A DNA stretch of 64,000 nucleotides, from NCBI GenBank assembly GCA_030407315.1, contig JALQPE010002653.1, positions 1 to 64,000 of the forward strand, given 5' to 3'. The notes beneath the pieces were generated by a model. The model did not search any database, was not told the origin of the DNA, and saw nothing but the letters and a program-made list of their open reading frames with translations. This DNA is from Asparagopsis taxiformis (lineage: Eukaryota; Rhodophyta; Florideophyceae; Bonnemaisoniales; Bonnemaisoniaceae). Position 1 is the stretch's first letter; every line of letters begins with the position of its first letter. The position numbers and the translations under genes are program-made. Shown here one piece after another: positions 1 to 8,917 of the stretch.

Positions 1-600
1 TGTTTTCGGAGTGGACGCGGACGTCCCAGTCTCTCTCAGTACGGGTCCTAGTCGGGCCCCCGAGATTTACTAGAACAAATGACGTCCGCGTCCAAAAAAA
101 AATAAAATTTTTGGAGCGGACGTCCAGTTTCCTCTAGTACATAAGGCGGAATACTAGGCCCGACATCCACTTTCTCTAGTACATATGGCGGAATACTAGG
201 GACCGGACGTCCACTTTCTCTAGTACTATGGCGGAATACTAGGACCCGACGTCCACTTTCTCTAGTACATATGGCGGAATACTAGGACCCGACATCCACT
301 TCTCTAGTACATATGGCGGAATACTAGGACCCGACATCCACTTTCTCTAGTACATATGGCGGAATACTAGGACCCGACATCCACTTTCTCTAGTACATAT
401 GGCGGAATACTAGGACCCGACATCCACTTTCTCTAGTACATATGGCGGAATACTAGGACCCGACATCCACTTTCTCTAGTACATATGGCGGAATACTAGG
501 ACCCGACATCCACTTTCTCTAGTACATATGGCGGAATACTAGGACCCGACATCCACTTTCTCTAGTACATATGGCGGAATACTAGGACCCGACATCCAGT
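1..600. repeat. 43-bp satellite array with a mobile-repeat end
   Basis: From about 121 to 600 a unit of 43 bp (ctagtacatatggcggaata plus a tccactttct stretch) is repeated about 11 times head to tail, with only small differences (one unit lacks a base near 300, one lacks ca near 215). The first 120 bases are related but not tandem. They open with TGTTTTCGGA followed by GGACGCGGACGTCC, which matches the inner ends of the two inverted arms near 38.6 and 51.2 kb. The ctagta/tactag and ggacgtcc words are shared with those arms, so the satellite probably grew inside a copy of that repeat family. No coding potential. Confidence 0.9.
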
Positions 601-644
601 ATACAATATATCAGCGAAAACCGGGAGGGAAGAAATTACAGCGG

Positions 645-1029
645 ATGGTAAATTCAGGGCCCATATCGGACCGTATTTTATTCTCTCATTTAGGAAACTG
701 CTCGTATACAATACGTCTCTCTAGAATAGGGAATACATATCTGGTCAGAATAGGAAATAAATACCCGGTTAGAATAGGAAATAGAATAGAAATACGTATC
801 CAGCCAGAATACAAAATACCTGTCAGCATATCGTCGATCACCCATCTCCCTCACTATCGCGTTCTCCCTACCATCCGAACGCCATGCACCACCATCCGCA
901 CATACTGCAAGAACCCTCACGACCTAGATTACAAAAAATACGCTCCTTCCCAATACCATCCCCGCTTTCCTCGACACCACCCCAGCCCATTAAATCATCA
1001 AGACATCAAACACGAACATGGTCAGCAAA
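645..1029. repeat. AT-rich degenerate repeat, no gene
   Basis: Between about 715 and 815 a ~25-bp word (agaataggaaata with variants) recurs three or four times. The rest is A/C-rich spacer. Reading frames here are open only because the sequence is low in T/G combinations that make stops, and they have no recognisable domain. Confidence 0.5.
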
Positions 1030-2210
1030 ATCTTACACCACTTGAAACGCACTCTCACTTCTATCGTATGCCCCAAAATATACACATACCAGAAACACCT
1101 CACAGCTTCATTCCCCATCTTCCTACATCCCTTCTTCACTCTCCTTCAGTCCTGCCGTTCCTGCTTCACCACTCCTGCATCACATACAAAACATCAACCC
1201 CAACAGTCAGATTCAAAAGCAACGCTTACCACGACAGATATCCTAGAAACTCCCTTACTTACCTCTCCGAGAGGATGACTGAATCATCCATCCTACACAA
1301 AATACAAACCATGATCCAAAAACCTTGCAATGAATAATCAAAGTCAGCAGTCCATATCTTCGCAAAACAAGTCTTGGTGCTCAGTGAAACTTACCTTCTG
1401 TCATCAACATTCCTGCATCATCTACACAACATCGGAATCAACCACAACAGTCAGACTCAAAACCAACCTTCCCTCACAGCATACTTTCAAAACTCGCACA
1501 CTTACCTTCGCTCCACACAATACACACCATGACTCAATAGGCTTCCAATGAAAAATATCGCATCAACGGAAATAGTCAGACTCAAAACCAACCTTCCCTC
1601 GCTGCTTACTTTCAAAACTCGCACACTTACTTTACCTGTTCCATCCTGCACACAATAAAAACCATAAATCACGTAATCGTGTAGCCAAGAAAAGTAGTCA
1701 GCATTCCGCATCTTCGCACAACCGGTCTGGGCGCCCAATGTGACTTACCTTCCGTCATCACTATTCCTCCATCACCTACGCAACATCGGATTCAATCGCA
1801 ACAGTCAGATTGAAAACCAACGTTTCCCTCGCTACATACCCTGAGAACTCGCAAATGTACCTCTCATCCATCCTACACACAATACAAACCATGATCCAAA
1901 AACCTTGCAATGAATAATAATCATAGTCAGCAGTCCATATCTTCGCAAAGCACATCTTGGCACTCAATGAAACTTACCTTCCGTCATCAACATTCCTGCA
2001 TCATCTACACAACATCGGAATCAACCACAACAGTCAGACTCAAAACCAACCTTCCCTCACAGCATACTTTCAAAACTTCACGTACCTCTCTTCCATCCTC
2101 CGCTCAATACACACCATCAGTCAACAGGCTTCCCATGAAAAATATCGCATCAACGGAAATAGTCAGACTCAAAACCCACGCTTCCCTCAACGCATACCCT
2201 CGAGGGTAGA
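1030..2210. repeat. Degenerate ~290-bp tandem repeat, A/C-rich
   Basis: Blocks such as aacagtcagactcaaaacca recur at about 1204, 1447, 1570, 1800, 2029 and 2160. Segment 1311-1500 returns at 1891-2090 with an offset of 580 bp, two units of about 290 bp. Units are diverged, so this is an old array. The open frames inside it are repeat-driven and are not called as genes. Confidence 0.7.
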
Positions 2211-2223
2211 GGATGGAACGAAG

Positions 2224-2261
2224 GTACGTGCGCGAATCTTGATCAAGATTCGCGCACGTAC
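2224..2261. repeat. Perfect 38-bp palindrome
   Basis: Two 19-base arms (gtacgtgcgcgaatcttga and its complement) meet without a spacer. It sits at the edge of the 290-bp repeat, just before a more ordinary composition. The same length and architecture recur at 27484-27521 with a different sequence. Confidence 0.9.
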
Positions 2262-2857
2262 AAAGCAAAGTCGGTCAAAGAATATCAGTCGGTGATGAGG
2301 GCGGAGTGGAGCCTGCGGCGTCGACCGGACAGCTTTCTGCGTCCGCTTAAGTCTTGCTGTGCATACTCGAAATCATCGCCGGCAGTGAGATTGAGTATGG
2401 CCCAAGCCATGGTCTCTGATTCCCCGAACAATGAGATCCGGATCGAGAACAACGAATATAAACATATAATCATATATATGAGAATCCATTTGCTTTCCTT
2501 ACATGATCCGTGGCATATCCGCTGTAAAGCACATTCAGATTCCACGAAGTTTGGAAATAAAAAAGTTTATTATTACAAATGAATTAATTGAAAATTCATC
2601 TCCCAGGGCAGTCGTTCGTCCTTCCATGCACACGTTGCCAGCACGCAATGTGATGTAACAGTTGGAAATGATTGAACTCTCGGTTAAATTCCACCGTTGG
2701 GATGTCAGCTGGAGTGAGCACAAAACTACTACCCAAAAACTACGAACACGTTACATTCCAAGTCTCGAAAGCACCACAAAAATAAAATTGGTCGCATCTG
2801 GACGGCACAGTCTCCCCTGTTCAGCTCGCAATCCTCCCTTTTGCGTCAAAACTCGAC
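2262..2857. other. Upstream region of transposase-like gene A
   Basis: Mixed-composition non-coding DNA before the ATG at 2858. I see no repeat, RNA gene or convincing open frame. It probably holds the promoter and 5' untranslated region of the gene that follows. Confidence 0.4.
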
Positions 2858-5800
2858 ATGGAATGCAAGTATGAAGGGTGCTTCTACTACTGCGTAGATG
2901 CTTATGCGCTCGCGCTGCATGAGCGAACGTGTCGCTACCGTTTCAACCCCTCTCCCCAACATTTCAACAACGCTCGTGTCCCTGCCGTCACCCATGAGCC
3001 TGCTCGAAACGGCGACCATGATTCCCCGCAACCCAGCTCCCCAGACCCAGAATCTGGTCGTGCTTCCTCCAGCGACTCACCCTGTGACGCTTCACTGCCA
3101 CCAACCTCAACCCCCTCCCGCGCAGACCTCCTCGTGCAATCCCTCGCCGCCAGTCTCACAACCCTCGAGTACAAGGCCGGCGCTGGCCGCGTGAGCGAAG
3201 TCATCACCATCCTACAAGACCCCGCATTCTCCCTAGAAAAGTTCAACAGCGCCGTTCGCACCGTAGAAGAATGTCGCCACGTTACCGCTTCCATGGTCGA
3301 AACACATTTCCGCACCGAAGGTTACAAGAGCCACATCATTCCAGACAAAACTGGTAAGTACTCGGCACAGCTGTACCTCCGCGACCCAGTCGACATGCTC
3401 CGCAGGCAGTTAGCACTGGCTAACGACCAAAATACTCTCTTCCACCCCTCCCCACAGACCGCCCCAGACGGCACCGCAATATTTTCTCATCCCCTACACA
3501 CAGAATTCGCGAAAACGCTGCACCAGGTTACTAGACAGCGCGTGCAGCTCTCGGAAGATCCACAGGTCGTATGGGCAGAGGAAAATGATCCCACCGCTTC
3601 CTCCTTTGCCGGCCTCCTCCAAGTGTACTCCGACAAGAGCAGCACAAGCCTCAAGAGCTCCGCAATCGTCGCATACCCCATACACGTCACACTGCTCAAC
3701 TTCTCCGCCCCCCTCCGTCGCCACTGCATCCGTACCGGCCTCACCATCGTCGGGTATCTTCCGTACATTGTTAACCCTTCGTCCAACGCCTTGTTCGGTG
3801 ATGAAATGCCGACAACCTCTAGTTCTGCTAGTCGCGCTCGCAAAATTGATATTCTTCATAAAGCACTCGAAAAAGTGTTTTCGTCCCTATCCACCGCGTT
3901 CTCTTCCGGGTTCCCCTGCACAGACTCCACTGCAACTGCCCGCCAATGCTTTCCCATCCTAGCCAATTATTGCTGCGACTTTCCAGAGGCCAAAGAGCTG
4001 TCATGCACTCGCAACAGCACTACCACCACACATCCCTGCCACCGCTGCTACATCCCCGCCACTCAACTTGAATCCAGCGCGCCACACCAGCCCCGCTCCC
4101 TCGATGATACACGCTCTGCACGCCAAGAGAGCGCTCAGGAGCATACAACTGCTCCGCTCGAAGCTCTCTCCCTCCTCGAACAACACTCTGTCCTCGAATC
4201 GACCGCTCTTTTACCCACCAACAGTCCCCTAGACCCCTACAACATTTTCTCCTTCGAGCCTCTGCACAATCTCCACCTCGGCATCTCAAAGCTCATCAAA
4301 CAGTGCATTGTCCACCGCCTCAGCTCCCCAGACCTCACCACCACTGCCTCCCATTCCGGGACACCTCGCACCTTCAAGAAGGTGAAAAAATCCATCCTCG
4401 CCGGCTCAAACAGCATTCTGTCCGCTATCGAACGCGACTACTACATCACCGGTCTTCATGTCGACTTCTCCAAGGGTGAGAAGGGCACCAATTTGAACGG
4501 CCTCTTCACGGAGGACGGCATACGCGGCATGCTCGCAGCCAAAGACTATCACCATGTCGACATGGTGTTCCCTTTCATCGCAGCATTCATTGACACATGC
4601 TGTGACGAAGTAGATACAGCCCCCCTCACTTCCATCTGCACGCAATACTCTGACCTCGTCGCATGGGTCATGAAACGCGGTCGCATCAAGCACTGGACTG
4701 CCGCCGAACTAGAAAGCCTCCAGAACTCCATTTCCTATTTCAAACAATCAATGCTCTCCACCCTCGGCCCATTCCACACCACAGGTCTCAAAACTTTCAA
4801 GTTCCATCTTCTAGACCATCTTCCCGGTGACTTGCAGAGATATGGCGCCCTGGAACACATTGATGCAGGCCCCTACGAACACTCGCATCTTCTGTTCAAA
4901 CAGAGTTATAGGAAAACCTCTCGAAGGCGCTCCACAGCCATGGAAGAGACTATTCGCCACATGGAATTCTCCTTGGCCACTCCAACTGGTCACACCCCAT
5001 CGAACACATTGGGAAACGCACGCATGATATCGCCCACAGACGGTGCAGTACTCGTTCGCGACGGATTCACCGTTGCACTGCACGACTTTGCCTCCCTGCT
5101 GCCCGATGCAACCCTCCTCGTTGCAGATATCGACGGACAGCCCGATCCTGCCACTCTTTTGCCTCTGCACAACTCCTCGTTCCCGTCTGGCACCATAACG
5201 CTATTCCAGCAACTCGGTGACACAGCTGCACAAGCGTTCCTCACCCTCGCTAGACTGCGCGCCACGGCAGAAGGCCCTCCAATACATGACATGGACATTT
5301 CCGTCACCGTGGTAAAGTCCGCCTACGTCATGGGAGGGTACGTCCCAGATGCCGACGACTTTGACCCGCACAGTGGCATGCTTCGCCCCACAAACGTGTC
5401 GAGGCACAAGCAGCAGCGCGTCTTTGCAACTTCATCGTTCGGCCCCGCAAAGAGATCGCAGTACTCCTTTGTCGTCATCTCCGGAACTGCCGATGACTAC
5501 AGAACCATATGGGTAGGGCGCGTCCTGGCACTGGTACGCCTGCAGTCTCCAAACCTGTTTCAACCTGTAGAACTCGCTTTCGTTCAGTATATGACCTGCT
5601 TTGCCCCAAAAACCGCTGTGGAAAAATCACTTGGGTGCATTTGTTTAAAGTGGTCCACATGGGACCCGGACAACGGATCCGTTGACAGCAATGACACTGC
5701 ATCCCACAGTGCAGGTGGTCCTTGGTTTGACCTCATTCCTGCATCTACTATATCTGGCACCGTGCACATCGTACGAAGTAACTTTCCAGTCAAGCCATTT

Positions 5801-5896
5801 ACGAAACAAATGCACTGGTCGGACCACCGTTTCTATCTCAACCGCTTCTACACCAACACTGATTACCAGTTCACAGATGATAATGAAGAAGAATAA
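2858..5896 (+). CDS. TNP2/KDZ-like transposase (element A)
   Basis: Single open frame of 1012 residues, ATG at 2858. The N-terminus has a zinc-finger-like spacing (C3, C8, H21, C25). A Ser/Pro-rich stretch follows, then a core with three features of TNP2/Plavaka/KDZ-type cut-and-paste transposases: DFPEAKELS followed by PCHRC (cysteine pair after an acidic strand), FEPLHNLHLGISK, and EHSHLLFKQSYRKTSRR. The second transposase-like gene in this window (28795-32816) has the equivalent DYPACSHVLDVMGHNADCPC block, which supports the assignment. The last ~250 residues (WVGRVLALVRLQSP, then WSTWDPDN) form a separate module of unknown fold, possibly BAH-like. The gene converges with the coiled-coil gene that ends at 5974. 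Catalytic acids were not assigned. Family membership is inferred from motifs. Confidence 0.65.
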   Translation: MECKYEGCFYYCVDAYALALHERTCRYRFNPSPQHFNNARVPAVTHEPARNGDHDSPQPSSPDPESGRASSSDSPCDASLPPTSTPSRADLLVQSLAASLTTLEYKAGAGRVSEVITILQDPAFSLEKFNSAVRTVEECRHVTASMVETHFRTEGYKSHIIPDKTGKYSAQLYLRDPVDMLRRQLALANDQNTLFHPSPQTAPDGTAIFSHPLHTEFAKTLHQVTRQRVQLSEDPQVVWAEENDPTASSFAGLLQVYSDKSSTSLKSSAIVAYPIHVTLLNFSAPLRRHCIRTGLTIVGYLPYIVNPSSNALFGDEMPTTSSSASRARKIDILHKALEKVFSSLSTAFSSGFPCTDSTATARQCFPILANYCCDFPEAKELSCTRNSTTTTHPCHRCYIPATQLESSAPHQPRSLDDTRSARQESAQEHTTAPLEALSLLEQHSVLESTALLPTNSPLDPYNIFSFEPLHNLHLGISKLIKQCIVHRLSSPDLTTTASHSGTPRTFKKVKKSILAGSNSILSAIERDYYITGLHVDFSKGEKGTNLNGLFTEDGIRGMLAAKDYHHVDMVFPFIAAFIDTCCDEVDTAPLTSICTQYSDLVAWVMKRGRIKHWTAAELESLQNSISYFKQSMLSTLGPFHTTGLKTFKFHLLDHLPGDLQRYGALEHIDAGPYEHSHLLFKQSYRKTSRRRSTAMEETIRHMEFSLATPTGHTPSNTLGNARMISPTDGAVLVRDGFTVALHDFASLLPDATLLVADIDGQPDPATLLPLHNSSFPSGTITLFQQLGDTAAQAFLTLARLRATAEGPPIHDMDISVTVVKSAYVMGGYVPDADDFDPHSGMLRPTNVSRHKQQRVFATSSFGPAKRSQYSFVVISGTADDYRTIWVGRVLALVRLQSPNLFQPVELAFVQYMTCFAPKTAVEKSLGCICLKWSTWDPDNGSVDSNDTASHSAGGPWFDLIPASTISGTVHIVRSNFPVKPFTKQMHWSDHRFYLNRFYTNTDYQFTDDNEEE

Positions 5897-5973
5897 ATCT
5901 AAATCGCAGCACTCTATTGATAATGTACTACATGATAAACCTTCTAGTCAACGTCACATTTACTGCACTAATT

Positions 5974-7836
5974 TCAACCATCCTCCATTACGCCAAAACC
6001 GTTATCAGCAGTGGCTGCATGGCGCCGCTCCATGCCCCCATACTGTGGGGCATTGATTTCGACATTCAGGTTTGCACTCAGGTGTCCAGCATATGGGTCA
6101 ACGACGAAAAGTTCTGCGCCAATTAGTCCTTGCGCAATCACACAATCCATTACAGCACCGAGGTTTGACGTAATATGCGATTGAATCCAATCCTCGGACA
6201 CTAGAACAAGTGATGAGCAGCGGTTTACATCATCAACGACATGAACAATTCCAGACCCCTCTCCGCTTTGCCACACTTCAACAGCCTCTCTCGTCACAGT
6301 ACGGCTTGCAAACACATGCCGTGACTGTGCACTAGTCCGCTGTTCGCTCTCGACAACGTCCGTTTCTTCCCTTGCTTGCGAGCCTTGGAGACAAGACATG
6401 CAGTACACCACCATACCAACTAATTGCTGAAAAGCTACCCCCACATATTGACTGTACCGCCTTGTAAACTCCTTCTGCCGTGCACCTCCTTTCCCCTTCG
6501 GTTCATCCAAACACTCCACAGTAGTCACTAGCCAAGCATCCAGGCGCGCCAGCGTTAGTATGCTCGTCTCTATGTCCATTACTTGTTCTGGTCGTATCGA
6601 ATAACCCCTGAAGATGTCCAGCACATTCACAGCTACTCGGTTGTTAAACCATGCATCACCATTCACTTCCATTTCGAAGCTGTCAGGAACCAAGCCTTTG
6701 CTGTATCGCAGCTCTGAGAACGGTGCCGTTCGCCACCTCCCCATATCCAAATCACCGTTGCTTTCCCGTTTCAAAAGCTTCTCAGACGCTTCGCGCTTTT
6801 GATCCTCTCGCTCGTCCATCTCAGCTCGCGTCGTCAGCATCGTGCATCTAGACATTAATTTCGTGTACCCCAGCGAACCGAACAATCTGTCCCTCGCATT
6901 ACGCTTCCGTGCACTCATCACGTCGGACAGTTTCTGCGTCACCTTCACTTTCAATTCCTTGCTCCCCGCCACAGCCTCTTGACAGCACACACGCTGCTCC
7001 TCATCGGAAAACACATCACACCACGGACTTTGACGCAGTACGTGTCGCACCAAGTCATTCAGCAGATCACTCTCGTCCCTGTACGAAGGTGTATACCACT
7101 GCAGATTCTTGATGATATAGCCCGGAGGGGTAGCAATATATCCTACACCGTTTTCGCTCCAAAGTGCCCCTTCTACCGGCTCTACCTCGATGGTACGTCC
7201 AGTCCAACGTCTCTGCGTTTGTTCCGCTATAGGGTCCAGCTCCATAGTCTCGTTCTTGCACCACTTTGTCAGGTTTTCCTCAACCGCCCTAAGAACTCCA
7301 AGGTATTTCACAGGAATGGCTTTCTGTATTTTCGACTTACCGCCACCGTGATCACTGATTCTACCTGTTCTCGCAATTGCAGTAAGGCTGGCATTTTCCG
7401 CCTGCAGAGTCTTCACCTTAGCCTCCAACGCAACTATCTCCGTGGTGAGCGCCTTGTTTGCTATGTCCTGGCTAAACACTTTTTTTTCCAGCTCCGCGAT
7501 CTTCTTCTTCTGCGCATTGATGCGACTCGCCATTAAATCGATGGATTCCGGCGGATGCAACCTCTCTGCCCTCACCGTCCCCCCATCTCCCACGCTATCG
7601 GGAATATGATGTCCTCCATCGCCAATAGCCTGACGTCGCGGGGGCGTTACGCGCATATTTGGCACCAATGACAGTCTGTTGTGACGAGGCCCGCACTCCG
7701 GCTGCTCTCTCCCCTCAGTACCACCTGACCGCCGATGATAGTTGGCATCCTGTGAACGTTGCTCAGAAACAACATCCCTTGCCGCTATCCTCGGGTCCCT
7801 GACTGCATTACCTGCTGGGGCTGATGTACTCGGCAT
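5974..7836 (-). CDS. Coiled-coil protein, unknown function (element A)
   Basis: Open frame reading leftward. The first in-frame ATG is at 7836 (620 residues); the frame stays open to about residue -40. A heptad-rich segment (QKKKIAELEKKVFSQDIANK and on) predicts a coiled coil near residues 100-145. A mixed alpha/beta region follows with conserved-looking stretches (TPPGYIIKNLQWYTP, FEMEVNGDAWFNNRVAVNVL). The gene is convergent with the transposase-like gene, 77 bp apart. Position and architecture match the coiled-coil genes at 21343 and 42965, but sequence similarity is weak by eye, so homology is only suspected. It overlaps the short basic frame at 7854-8258 in another frame, and a short intron or frameshift may join the two. 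I do not recognise the family. Confidence 0.6.
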   Translation of the reverse strand: MPSTSAPAGNAVRDPRIAARDVVSEQRSQDANYHRRSGGTEGREQPECGPRHNRLSLVPNMRVTPPRRQAIGDGGHHIPDSVGDGGTVRAERLHPPESIDLMASRINAQKKKIAELEKKVFSQDIANKALTTEIVALEAKVKTLQAENASLTAIARTGRISDHGGGKSKIQKAIPVKYLGVLRAVEENLTKWCKNETMELDPIAEQTQRRWTGRTIEVEPVEGALWSENGVGYIATPPGYIIKNLQWYTPSYRDESDLLNDLVRHVLRQSPWCDVFSDEEQRVCCQEAVAGSKELKVKVTQKLSDVMSARKRNARDRLFGSLGYTKLMSRCTMLTTRAEMDEREDQKREASEKLLKRESNGDLDMGRWRTAPFSELRYSKGLVPDSFEMEVNGDAWFNNRVAVNVLDIFRGYSIRPEQVMDIETSILTLARLDAWLVTTVECLDEPKGKGGARQKEFTRRYSQYVGVAFQQLVGMVVYCMSCLQGSQAREETDVVESEQRTSAQSRHVFASRTVTREAVEVWQSGEGSGIVHVVDDVNRCSSLVLVSEDWIQSHITSNLGAVMDCVIAQGLIGAELFVVDPYAGHLSANLNVEINAPQYGGMERRHAATADNGFGVMEDG

Positions 7837-7853
7837 AGTTGGCGCAGTGGGGG

Positions 7854-8258
7854 TCACAGCCTCCAGTGTCTCGGAACCCCCGGCTGGGACTCCGTCTGCA
7901 GCACCTCCGCATCTGCCAACCCGGGAGGAACTACCTTTGCCATAGCACTCTGCCGCAATTCCAACATGTTTTGAGCCACTATCATGTCATCATCATGATG
8001 TTCACTGTCCCTGCGAGCACGCTTGCCTCGGTCAAGCCCCATCTCTCTCCGCGCCGTTCCTCCTTCCTCACTTTCTCGCTGCGGATCCCCAGTTCTGCGC
8101 CGGTCCGTCTTGCGACTACCGGACCGCGGTTCAATGCTGCCGGTAGGCCCAGACCGCTTCTTCGCACGGGATTGTCGGGCACTCGATACAGCAGCTGCTG
8201 ACCGGGTTTTCTGGAGGCCCGGAGGCTTTGGAGCTTTCTTCGCAATACGCGGCGGCAT
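7854..8258 (-). CDS. Short basic ORF, possible 5' exon of the coiled-coil gene
   Basis: 134 residues from an ATG at 8258, rich in Arg/Lys/Ser/Pro with several nuclear-localisation-like clusters (RKTDRRR, GKRARR). It ends at a TGA that overlaps the upstream open part of the coiled-coil frame, one frame apart. Because the downstream frame is already open before this stop, the two could be one protein joined by a short intron of length 3n+2 or by a -1 shift. On its own it matches nothing I know. Confidence 0.4.
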   Translation of the reverse strand: MPPRIAKKAPKPPGLQKTRSAAAVSSARQSRAKKRSGPTGSIEPRSGSRKTDRRRTGDPQRESEEGGTARREMGLDRGKRARRDSEHHDDDMIVAQNMLELRQSAMAKVVPPGLADAEVLQTESQPGVPRHWRL

Positions 8259-8491
8259 AATGAAGCTTTCCCGGAAGCGATGGAACGATTGAGTTGCACG
8301 AGATACAAAAAAGATTGCTGTATAGTGTCGGTAACCACAACGGTCTGCGATGAACGTTCAGGTCAGGTCAAGTACCGGATAATACGCCAACAGCCCAGAT
8401 TGTATACGGTAGGCAGTCATCAACAGTATTTAATGAGGTACAATTACAGCTGTCGAGCTAGGCCGCGAGCACCCCTATGTCCGGAAGACGT

Positions 8492-8700
8492 CCTGATTTG
8501 AATTAAAATTTGGGCTATTCTCAAAAACATGCACATGTGAACATGTTTTTGAGATGGGGGTGTGCCGTACGGCACAATCGACCGCTGAAATCGATGTTTT
8601 TTGCAATATTTTTTTCTGCCCTGAATTGTAGAATTTCTGGGCCGGACAGCAATGCAACTGAGCTGGACATCCACCGGGCGTCCATTTCAACTTGGTCGTG
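8492..8700 (-). repeat. R repeat 1, left end of MTase-SET cassette
   Basis: A ~205-bp repeat found about 15 times in this window. Parts, from the outer end: cctgatttgaattaaaattt; an imperfect inverted repeat (ctcaaaaacatg ... catgtttttgag); the 14-bp palindrome GTGCCGTACGGCAC at 8562-8575; a gaaatt/aatttc pair; and a tail containing ggacatccaccgg. Here it points left. About 60 bp of further homology to the R at 13.7 kb extends outward to 8440 (acagctgt, gcgagcaccc). Confidence 0.9.
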
Positions 8701-8917
8701 TATTTTGCATCTGCACGCATAACAGCATCCAAGCAGTCAGGTTCACTGCTCGGACGAAGTGCACCTAGAGTGTGAACGATTGGTTTTTGACAGGCGAGTA
8801 CTGCTCAATAGGTTTCACCCTGGACTAATGGTGGCTGGACATGCTGCATTATATGATATACTTCAACTCTGGAACGTAGCTTTATTTGTAGTCGAAATGA
8901 AAACATCTTTCGTGACC

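Noticed and set aside
121..600. Regularly spaced repeats that resemble a CRISPR array
   Set aside because: The units are contiguous with no variable spacers, and the genome context is eukaryotic; it is a satellite.
645..1337. 230-codon open frame at the left of the window
   Set aside because: It lies in A/C-rich degenerate repeats; composition explains the absence of stops and no domain is visible.
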